From Pseudomonadota bacterium (GTDB lineage: Bacteria; Pseudomonadota; Gammaproteobacteria; Xanthomonadales; Rhodanobacteraceae): a stretch of DNA of 6,253 nucleotides. The translations under genes were made by a program, and so were the position numbers. Under the pieces are notes generated by a model. It saw only the letters and a list, made by a program, of their open reading frames with translations, was not told the DNA's origin and did no database searches. Positions 1-5,531 of this stretch are shown here, piece after piece. The stretch lies in NCBI GenBank assembly GCA_021783385.1, contig JAJXTX010000063.1, positions 5,347 to 11,599 of the forward strand. The letters run 5' to 3'. Each line of letters opens with the position of its first letter. Position 1 is the stretch's first letter.

Positions 1-2001
1 GACGATGCCATCGTGGTGGTGGAAAACATCCACCGGCACATGGCGCGCGGCGACAAGCCGCTGCTGGAGGCGATTCCGGCCGCGGTGGACGAAGTGGGCG
101 GGCCGACCATCCTGGCCACCTTCACGGTGATCGCGGCGCTGCTGCCGATGGCGTTTGTCGGCGGCCTGATGGGGCCGTACATGCGGCCGATTCCGATCAA
201 TGCCTCGGCCGGCATGCTGATCTCGCTGGCGGTGGCGTTCATCGTCACGCCGTGGCTGGCGTACCGGCTGTTCCGCGCGCACGCGCCGCGGCCGCAGGGT
301 GAGCTGGCGCCAGCGCAGGTGGCGCCGGCGTCGAAGATCGACGGCTTCCTGCAGCGCCTGTTCAGCCGGCTGATGACGCCGTTCCTGGGTGGCCCGAAGG
401 CGGCGCGCAAGCGGCGCTGGCTGTTCCTCGGCATGGGGCTGCTGGTGCTGCTGGCGGTGGGGCTGGTCGGGGTCAAGGCGGTGATCCTGAAAATGCTGCC
501 GTTCGACAACAAGTCCGAGTTCCAGATCGTGCTGAACATGCCCGAGGGCTCGACGCTGGAGCAGACCAACCGGGCGCTGGTCGACATGAGCCAGGTGCTG
601 AACCGGGTGCCCGAGGTCAGCAACTACCAGCTCTATGCCGGCACCTCGGCGCCGATGAATTTCAACGGGCTGGTGCGCCAGTATTACCTGCGCAGCCAGC
701 CCTACCAGGGCGATATCCAGGTCAACCTGGTCGACAAGGACCAGCGCACGCGGCAAAGCCACCAGATCGCGATGGCGGTGCGCCCGGCGCTGGCGGCGGT
801 GGCGCAGCGCTTCCACGCGCACCTGGTGGTGGCCGAGGTGCCGCCGGGACCGCCGGTGCAGGCACCGATCGTGGCCGAGATCTTCGGCCCCAGCTATCGC
901 GGTCAGCGCGCGATCGCGCTGTCGCTGGAGCGGCTGTTCGACCGCACCCCGGGTATCGCGGACGTCAACCTGAGCGTCGAGAACCCGCAGGCCACGCGCC
1001 AGCGTATCGTGATCGACCGCGTGCGCGCCGCCGCCCTGGGCGTGAGCCAGGGCCAGATCGTCGCCGCCCTGCGCGCCGGCATGGGCGGCGATCCGGCCAG
1101 CTATCTGGCCGACGACAACGCGCGCTACGCGGTGCCGCTGATGCTGCGATTGTCGCCGGCGGCGCTGGGCTCGATGGACGCCATCCTCGGCCTGCGCGTG
1201 CGCGCGCAGAACGGGCAGCTGGTGCCGATCTCCGAGGTGGTCAAGGTGGTCGACGAGCCGTGGGCCGACGCGATCTACCACAAGGACCTGCTGCCCTACA
1301 CCTTCGTCACCGGCGACGACGCCGGCAGCGAGGACAGCCCGGTCTACGGCATGTTCCGGCTGGTCAGCAAGATCAGTCACACGCGCATCGACGGTCATCA
1401 GCTGGAGCAGCACTTCATCGCGCCGCCGGCCAGCGATGCACGCTACTCGATCAAGTGGGGCGGCGAGTGGGAGATCACCTACGAGACCTTCCGCGACATG
1501 GGCATCGCCTATTCGGTCGGCCTGCTGCTGATCTACCTGCTGGTGGTCGGCCAGTTCCGCAGCTACGTGGTGCCGCTGATCATCATGGCGCCGATTCCGC
1601 TGACGGTGATCGGCGTGATGCCCGGGCACTGGCTGCTCGGCGCGCAGTTCACCGCCACCTCGATGATCGGCATGATCGCGCTCGCCGGCATCATCGTGCG
1701 CAACTCGATCCTGCTGGTGGATTTCATCAACCACGCGCTGGCGGCCGGGCGGACGCTGGAGCAGGCGGTGGTCGAGGCCGGCGCGGTGCGCGCCAAGCCG
1801 ATCATCCTGACCGCCGTGGCGGCAATGCTGGGTGCGTTCTTCATCCTCAGCGACCCGATCTTCCAGGGGCTGGCGGTGTCGCTGGTGTTTGGCGTGCTGG
1901 TCTCCACGGTGCTGACCCTGCTGGTGATTCCGCTGCTGTACTACGCCTGGCTCAGCCACAGCCGCCACGCCCCGCCTCGTCCTGAAGGAGAGCCCGCATG
2001 A
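1..2001 (+). CDS. RND efflux transporter permease, C-terminal part (5' end outside window)
   Basis: This is an inner-membrane, proton-driven efflux permease of the AcrB-like RND superfamily, which normally exports through an adaptor and an outer-membrane channel. The frame is open from base 1 and begins DDAIVVVENI, the TM4 motif carrying the two proton-relay Asp of AcrB (407/408), so roughly 400 residues lie upstream. Counting from the first visible codon, hydrophobic segments lie near 36-56, 71-91 and 139-161 (TM5-7), a periplasmic porter/docking loop covers about 162-498, and TM8-12 lie near 500-519, 522-547, 550-576, 600-616 and 623-651. The 666 visible residues match the usual length after TM4. 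The TM10 position of AcrB Lys940 is Arg (GIIVRNSILL, Arg567). TM4 lacks the DFG-type signature of CzcA metal pumps, so a multidrug-like type is more likely, but the substrate cannot be read from sequence. It overlaps the OsmC gene by 4 bp. Superfamily call is firm; subfamily is inference. Confidence 0.95.
   Translation, partial: DDAIVVVENIHRHMARGDKPLLEAIPAAVDEVGGPTILATFTVIAALLPMAFVGGLMGPYMRPIPINASAGMLISLAVAFIVTPWLAYRLFRAHAPRPQGELAPAQVAPASKIDGFLQRLFSRLMTPFLGGPKAARKRRWLFLGMGLLVLLAVGLVGVKAVILKMLPFDNKSEFQIVLNMPEGSTLEQTNRALVDMSQVLNRVPEVSNYQLYAGTSAPMNFNGLVRQYYLRSQPYQGDIQVNLVDKDQRTRQSHQIAMAVRPALAAVAQRFHAHLVVAEVPPGPPVQAPIVAEIFGPSYRGQRAIALSLERLFDRTPGIADVNLSVENPQATRQRIVIDRVRAAALGVSQGQIVAALRAGMGGDPASYLADDNARYAVPLMLRLSPAALGSMDAILGLRVRAQNGQLVPISEVVKVVDEPWADAIYHKDLLPYTFVTGDDAGSEDSPVYGMFRLVSKISHTRIDGHQLEQHFIAPPASDARYSIKWGGEWEITYETFRDMGIAYSVGLLLIYLLVVGQFRSYVVPLIIMAPIPLTVIGVMPGHWLLGAQFTATSMIGMIALAGIIVRNSILLVDFINHALAAGRTLEQAVVEAGAVRAKPIILTAVAAMLGAFFILSDPIFQGLAVSLVFGVLVSTVLTLLVIPLLYYAWLSHSRHAPPRPEGEPA
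1985..1990 (+). promoter_or_regulatory. Ribosome binding site of the OsmC-family gene
   Basis: AAGGAG lies 7 bases before the ATG at 1998, inside the last codons of the RND permease. This strong Shine-Dalgarno match fixes the OsmC start and, with the ATGA stop/start overlap, points to translational coupling with the pump. Confidence 0.8.
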
Positions 2002-2465
2002 GTGACGAACAGTCGATTGAACTGAGCCTCGAACAGGTCAGCGATTACGAATTCCGCCTGCGCTTCGACGATACCGACGCGCCGGATCTGCTGACCGACG
2101 AACCGGCCCCGCTGGGTCATGGCGCCGGTCCCAACCCCTCGCGCCTGTTGCTCGCCGCGGTGGCCAACTGCCTGTCGGCGAGCCTGCTGTTTTCGCTGCG
2201 CAAGTTCAAGAATGATCCGGGCAAAATCGCCGCGCACGCCCGAGCCACGCTGGCGCGCAACGAACACGGCCGCTGGCGCGTGCAGCGCATCGAGGTGGAG
2301 CTGGCGATGGGCGCCGCCGCTGGCTCGCTGGAGCATCTGGATCGGCTGCTCGCCCAGTTCGAGGATTTCTGCGTCGTCACCGAGAGCGTGCGGCAGGGCA
2401 TCGAGGTGCAGGTGACCGTGCGCGACGGCAGCGGCGCGCTGCTGCATCCGGCCGGCACGGGCTGA
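1998..2465 (+). CDS. OsmC-family protein (putative thiol peroxidase)
   Basis: This 155-residue protein belongs to the OsmC/Ohr family, small cytoplasmic dimers of which several members reduce organic hydroperoxides with a Cys pair. The family hallmarks are a GAGPNPSRLLLAAVANCLSA segment at about 42-61, with Cys58 at the start of the long central helix, and FEDFCVVTESVRQGIEV at about 121-137 with Cys125. This spacing is close to the Cys59/Cys125 pair of E. coli OsmC. Length is typical and there is no signal peptide or membrane segment. The start is set by AAGGAG at 1985 and by the ATGA overlap with the RND permease, implying co-transcription with the pump. Some OsmC-like proteins have no proven peroxidase activity, so the catalytic role is inference from the two cysteines. 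No promoter of its own is visible because the upstream sequence is coding. Confidence 0.88.
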   Translation: MSDEQSIELSLEQVSDYEFRLRFDDTDAPDLLTDEPAPLGHGAGPNPSRLLLAAVANCLSASLLFSLRKFKNDPGKIAAHARATLARNEHGRWRVQRIEVELAMGAAAGSLEHLDRLLAQFEDFCVVTESVRQGIEVQVTVRDGSGALLHPAGTG

Positions 2466-2495
2466 ACTGAACTGGCCCGGGGTGGGACGCAGCGG

Positions 2496-2523
2496 TTGCC
2501 GACGCGGCTGGCTGTGGCAAACT
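2496..2523 (+). promoter_or_regulatory. Possible sigma70-type promoter of the nuclease gene
   Basis: TTGCCG at 2496-2501 and CAAACT at 2518-2523 are separated by 16 bases, with TGG directly before the -10 as an extended -10 element. Transcription would start near 2530, about 23 bases before the chosen ATG at 2553. It lies in the 87-bp gap after the OsmC stop, where no clear terminator is visible. Matched by eye in GC-rich DNA, so moderate to low confidence. Confidence 0.4.
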
Positions 2524-2552
2524 CGCCCATCCATTCCTGCCGGGTGCCCTTC

Positions 2553-3395
2553 ATGCCTTTGCTGCGTCGTCTCGTCGGCGCCCTCGTCGCCTGCCTCGCG
2601 CTTGCGCCGGTGGCCCAAGCCTGGGGGCCGCTCGGCCATAGCGTGGTCGCCGCGCTGGCGCAGCGGCAGCTGAGCCCGGCCGCCGAGGCCGAGGTGGAGC
2701 GGCTGCTGGCCCCGGACCACACTGCCTCGCTCGCCGAGGTGGCCAACTGGGCCGACCAGATCCAGGACGACCCGGCACGGGCCGCGCTGTGGCAGCAGAC
2801 GCGCCCCGACCACTACATCAATTTCCACGATGCCGACTGCCACTACGTGCCGGCGCGCGACTGCCGCGACGGCCGCTGCGTGGTGGCCGCGCTGCAGCAC
2901 TACGTCGCCGTGCTTGGCGACCGCCGTCAGTCCGACACCGCGCGCCGCGAGGCGCTGAAATTCGTGGTGCATTTCGTGGGCGACATCCATCAGCCGCTGC
3001 ATGCCGGCTACCGCGACGACAAGGGCGGCAACACGTATCAGGTGCAGTTCGAGGGCAAGGGCAGCAACCTGCACCGGGTGTGGGACTCGGGCATGCTTGA
3101 CAGCCGCGGCCTCGACTGGCAGCGCTACGCGCAGGCGCTGGAGACGTCTTCGCCGGTGGCGCTGCCGGCGCCGATCGCCCCGCTGGACAACCCGTACGCG
3201 CAGTGGGCCGAGGAGTCCTGCCGGTTCACCGCCGAACCCGGCTTCTATCCGGCCGGGCACACCATCACACCGGCCTATGTGCAGAGCGAGCTGCCGCTGG
3301 CCGATCAGCGTCTGCGCCAGGCCGGTCGTCGTCTCGCCGACGTGCTCAACCGCAGCCTGGCGACTCCCACCCACTCTGCTAGGCTTCCCCGATGA
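2553..3395 (+). CDS. Exported S1/P1-type zinc nuclease
   Basis: This is a predicted secreted or periplasmic trinuclear-zinc nuclease of the S1/P1 family, which cleaves single-stranded nucleic acids and often acts as a 3'-nucleotidase. From the ATG at 2553 it has 280 residues with a signal peptide of about 23 (MPLLRRLVGALVACLALAPV, then AQA) cut before Trp24. In this family the new N-terminal Trp itself binds zinc. In mature numbering all nine P1 ligands have counterparts: Trp1, His6, Asp45, His64, His117, Asp121, His127, His151 and Asp155, the centre being VVHFVGDIHQPLHAG. Several cysteines (such as mature 72, 81, 86) could form disulfides in the periplasm. An earlier in-frame TTG at 2496 would add 19 residues ahead of the signal peptide and is unlikely. 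No strong ribosome site precedes 2553. The stop overlaps the pyk ATG by 4 bp. Family assignment is firm; substrate preference and final location are inferred. Confidence 0.93.
   Translation: MPLLRRLVGALVACLALAPVAQAWGPLGHSVVAALAQRQLSPAAEAEVERLLAPDHTASLAEVANWADQIQDDPARAALWQQTRPDHYINFHDADCHYVPARDCRDGRCVVAALQHYVAVLGDRRQSDTARREALKFVVHFVGDIHQPLHAGYRDDKGGNTYQVQFEGKGSNLHRVWDSGMLDSRGLDWQRYAQALETSSPVALPAPIAPLDNPYAQWAEESCRFTAEPGFYPAGHTITPAYVQSELPLADQRLRQAGRRLADVLNRSLATPTHSARLPR
3377..3385 (+). promoter_or_regulatory. Possible extended -10 element for pyk
   Basis: TGC followed by TAGGCT (hexamer 3380-3385) resembles an extended -10 box in otherwise GC-rich DNA at the 3' end of the nuclease gene. Its expected transcription start, 3391-3393, falls on the pyk ATG at 3392, which would make a leaderless message. 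No -35 hexamer is recognisable. The AGG at 3381-3383 could instead act as a weak ribosome site 8 bases before the ATG. Confidence 0.3.
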
Positions 3396-4867
3396 CTGAT
3401 CAGCCCACATCCCGACGCACCAAGATCGTTGCCACCCTCGGCCCCGCCACCGACGCGCCGGGCATGCTCGAACGGCTGATCGCCGAGGGCGTCGATGTGG
3501 TGCGCCTGAACCTCTCGCACGGCCAGCCCGACGACCATCGCGCGCGCGCCAACGCGGTGCGCGCGGCGGCGCTGGCGGCCGGTCGCGAGGTCGGCATGCT
3601 GGCCGACCTGCAGGGCCCGAAGATCCGCATCGAGACGTTCGCCAGCGGGCCGGTGGAGCTGGTCGACGGCGCCCACTTCGTGCTGGATTGTCGCCCGGGC
3701 GCGCCCGCCGGCGACGTCACCCGCGTCGGCGTGAGCTACTACGAGCTGCCGCAGGACGTGCATGCCGGCGACGTACTGCTGCTGGACGACGGGCTGGTCG
3801 CGCTGAGCGTGCTCGAGGTGGTCGGTGCCGAGGTGCGCTGCCAGGTGCTGATCGGCGGCCGGCTGTCCAACCGCAAGGGCCTCAACCGGCAGGGCGGCGG
3901 GCTGTCGGTGACCGCGCTGTCGGACAAGGACAAGGCCGACATCAAGCTGGCCGCCGAGATCGGCGCGGATTTCCTGGCGGTGTCGTTCGTGCGCTCGGCC
4001 GACGACATGCACCAGGCGCGCCGGCTCCTGAAGGAAGCCGGCGGCAGCGCCGCGCTGGTGGCCAAGATCGAGCGCGCCGACGCGATCCCGGTGCTCGGCG
4101 AGATCATCGACGCTTCCGACGTGGTGATGGTGGCGCGCGGCGATCTGGGCGTGGAGATCGGCGATGCCGAGCTGCCCGGCCTGCAGAAGAAGATCATCCG
4201 CGAGTCGGTGCAGCGCAACCGCGCGGTGATCACCGCCACGCAGATGCTGCAGTCGATGGTGCGCTCGCCGATCCCGACCCGCGCCGAGGTGCTCGACGTG
4301 GCCAACGCGGTGATCGACGGCACCGACGCGGTGATGCTGTCGGAGGAGACCGCCGCCGGCGCGCATCCGGACAAGGCGGTGGCGGCGATGCGCCGCATCT
4401 GCCTCGGCGCCGAGCGCCAGTTCGAGCCCAAGGTGGATCTCACCGCCGGCGGCGGCCATCGCCTCGATCGCACCGATCAGGCGATCGCGCTGGCGGCGAT
4501 GCTGCTGGCCGGCCAGCTCGGCGTGCGCGCGATCGTGGCGCTGACCGAGTCCGGCGCCACCGCGCAGTGGCTGTCGCGCTACCAGACCGCGGTGCCGATC
4601 TACGCGCTGTCGCCGTTGGCCGACGCGCGGCGGCGCATGCTGATGCTGCGCGACGTGCAGCCGGTGGCGTTCGCCCACGTGGGGCAGAATTCGGCCGCCA
4701 CCGCGCGCGCCGCGATCCAGCAGCTGTTTGCCCAGGGTCGCCTCAGCGAGGGCGACCGCGTGGTGCTTACCCACGGCGACCATGTCGGCCGCGGCGGCGG
4801 CACCAACACGCTCAAGCTGCTCTCGGTCGGCGCCGACGGCATGGTGGAAAGCCTGCGCGACCTGTGA
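3392..4867 (+). CDS. pyk: Pyruvate kinase, PykA (type II) class
   Basis: This cytoplasmic homotetramer-type glycolytic enzyme converts phosphoenolpyruvate and ADP to pyruvate and ATP. The 491-residue length is normal. The A domain holds RLNLSHG (Arg38, Asn40, Ser42), ADLQGPKIR (71-79), the signature VAKIERADAI with catalytic Lys225 and metal ligand Glu227, ARGDLGVEI with metal ligand Asp251, TATQMLQSM with Thr283, and MLSEETAAGAHP (315-326). The B domain covers about 81-175 and the C-terminal allosteric domain about 358-491. The many local matches to E. coli PykA (for example VMVARGDLGVEIGD and PTRAEV.DVANAV.DGTDAVMLS) favour the type II class, activated in E. coli by AMP and sugar phosphates rather than fructose 1,6-bisphosphate; the effector here is inference. 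The ATG at 3392 begins just before the conserved RRTKIVATLGPAT. It overlaps the nuclease stop by 4 bp and is followed by a GC-rich hairpin. Confidence 0.97.
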   Translation: MTDQPTSRRTKIVATLGPATDAPGMLERLIAEGVDVVRLNLSHGQPDDHRARANAVRAAALAAGREVGMLADLQGPKIRIETFASGPVELVDGAHFVLDCRPGAPAGDVTRVGVSYYELPQDVHAGDVLLLDDGLVALSVLEVVGAEVRCQVLIGGRLSNRKGLNRQGGGLSVTALSDKDKADIKLAAEIGADFLAVSFVRSADDMHQARRLLKEAGGSAALVAKIERADAIPVLGEIIDASDVVMVARGDLGVEIGDAELPGLQKKIIRESVQRNRAVITATQMLQSMVRSPIPTRAEVLDVANAVIDGTDAVMLSEETAAGAHPDKAVAAMRRICLGAERQFEPKVDLTAGGGHRLDRTDQAIALAAMLLAGQLGVRAIVALTESGATAQWLSRYQTAVPIYALSPLADARRRMLMLRDVQPVAFAHVGQNSAATARAAIQQLFAQGRLSEGDRVVLTHGDHVGRGGGTNTLKLLSVGADGMVESLRDL

Positions 4868-4889
4868 GGCTGACGCCACGCTGTCCCGG

Positions 4890-4921
4890 CGCGCGGGCAG
4901 ATAGCGCCGCCGGCCCGCGCG
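4890..4921 (+). terminator. GC-rich hairpin after pyk, no U-tract
   Basis: CGCGCGGGC (4890-4898) and GCCCGCGCG (4913-4921) are a perfect 9-bp inverted repeat around a 14-base loop, starting 22 bases after the pyk stop. It could cap the pyk transcript or weakly terminate it. There is no run of T downstream, so it is not a canonical intrinsic terminator. It also overlaps the -35 zone of the promoter proposed for the next gene. Confidence 0.45.
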
Positions 4922-4926
4922 ACGAC

Positions 4927-4932
4927 TACACT
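4927..4932 (+). promoter_or_regulatory. Probable -10 element for the small exported protein gene
   Basis: TACACT at 4927-4932 is a good -10 hexamer standing out in GC-rich intergenic DNA. The expected start near 4939 gives a leader of about 30 bases ending in the strong ribosome site at 4958. No convincing -35 is seen at the usual distance, since that stretch is the loop of the GC hairpin. Confidence 0.45.
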
Positions 4933-4957
4933 CCGGGTCAACACCCACCGTATCCCC

Positions 4958-4963
4958 AGGAGG
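4958..4963 (+). promoter_or_regulatory. Ribosome binding site deciding the start at 4969
   Basis: AGGAGG, a full Shine-Dalgarno core, lies 5 bases before the ATG at 4969. The reading frame stays open far upstream across pyk, so this site and the signal peptide that follows are what set the true start. Confidence 0.85.
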
Positions 4964-4968
4964 TTGCC

Positions 4969-5409
4969 ATGAAATCGATATTTCGCCCGCTGCGCCAAGG
5001 GCTGACGCTGGCACTGGCGCTGGGATGCGCCACCCCGGTGCTGGCGCAGGCGCGCATGGTCGATCAACAGGACCTGTTCCACTACTGGATCCTGCTCAAT
5101 ACCTCGGTGAAGATGGATGCGCCGAACAGCGGCCTGAACCTGGACAAGCCCGGCTGCGTGGCGGTGACCTATACCATCGGCTCCGACGGCGTGCCGATGA
5201 ACGTGCAGGTGGCCAAGGTGGTGCCGCGCAGTGATCTGGGCCCGGCGGCGCGCAGCGCGGTGGCCAATTTCCGCTACGGCCCGTCGCTCACCAATCGCGT
5301 TGGCCGGCCGGTGTCGACCTATTACGTGGTGCCGTTCAATGCGCCTGCCGACAAGGCGCAGCGCCAGGCGATGGTGGATGCCTGCACGCTGCCCGGCTAC
5401 GGCCCGTAA
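4969..5409 (+). CDS. Small exported protein with TonB C-terminal-like sequence
   Basis: I do not recognise a named family member. The protein has 146 residues with a clear N-terminal export signal: a basic stretch MKSIFRPLRQG, a hydrophobic core LTLALALGCATP, then VLA and a probable signal peptidase I cut after Ala26. Cys20 sits in ALGC, a poor lipobox, so a lipoprotein is possible but less likely. Residues about 62-108 (GCVAVTYTIGSDGVPMNVQV, then a helix-like DLGPAARSAVANFRYGP) resemble the C-terminal domain of TonB: a strand, a D-G turn, a V.V strand and a helix ending in an aromatic-R motif. There is no transmembrane anchor plus proline-rich spacer as in true TonB, so it should be a free periplasmic protein. 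Cys63 and Cys139 may pair. The start rests on AGGAGG and the signal peptide. It lies between pyk and aldolase with its own likely promoter. The TonB-like call is moderate; function is unknown. Confidence 0.8.
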   Translation: MKSIFRPLRQGLTLALALGCATPVLAQARMVDQQDLFHYWILLNTSVKMDAPNSGLNLDKPGCVAVTYTIGSDGVPMNVQVAKVVPRSDLGPAARSAVANFRYGPSLTNRVGRPVSTYYVVPFNAPADKAQRQAMVDACTLPGYGP

Positions 5410-5440
5410 GCCTGCGGCGGCGGGGCGGCGCGTTCGGGTT

Positions 5441-5446
5441 TACAAT
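5441..5446 (+). promoter_or_regulatory. -10 element of the aldolase promoter
   Basis: TACAAT at 5441-5446 differs from the consensus TATAAT at one position and is preceded by GGGTT. Transcription would begin near 5453, giving a leader of about 79 bases before the aldolase ATG. The expected -35 zone (about 5418-5423) is a GGC-rich run without a TTGACA-like hexamer, so the promoter may rely on an activator or on the -10 alone. Confidence 0.5.
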
Positions 5447-5467
5447 CCGCGTTTGCATCGTGCCGTC

Positions 5468-5511
5468 CCGCTCCCGGGGCGGTCGCCATCTTGCGTGCGG
5501 GCCCTCCGCGC
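5468..5511 (+). promoter_or_regulatory. Two short GC hairpins in the aldolase leader
   Basis: CCGC 5468-5471 can pair with GCGG 5479-5482 around TCCCGGG. GTGCGG 5495-5500 can pair with CCGCGC 5506-5511 around GCCCT, with one G-U pair. The arms of the two hairpins can also pair with each other. Short GC stems are common by chance at this base composition, so a regulatory role is speculative. Confidence 0.2.
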
Positions 5512-5531
5512 CGTCGCCCTACGGAGTCGTC

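Noticed and set aside
2496..2552. Alternative TTG start of the nuclease at 2496, or GTG at 2544
   Set aside because: These place extra residues in front of a good signal peptide, and neither has a better ribosome site. TTG at 2496 is more plausibly part of a -35 element.
3688..4968. Upstream extension of the small exported protein's frame through pyk
   Set aside because: It reads as low-complexity Arg/Gly/Ala sequence out of frame with pyk. The real start is the ATG at 4969, with AGGAGG and a signal peptide.
3305..5014. Long open frame on the minus strand (569 codons) opposite pyk, and a similar one at 1941-3410 opposite the OsmC and nuclease genes
   Set aside because: The translations are rich in His, Arg, Gly, Ala and Gln with no recognisable domain, which is typical of antisense frames in GC-rich DNA. 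The + strand genes there are unambiguous.
5416..5428. Four GG runs that could form a two-layer G-quadruplex just upstream of the aldolase -10
   Set aside because: Two-layer G-quadruplexes are weak, and such GGC runs are common in DNA of this composition.
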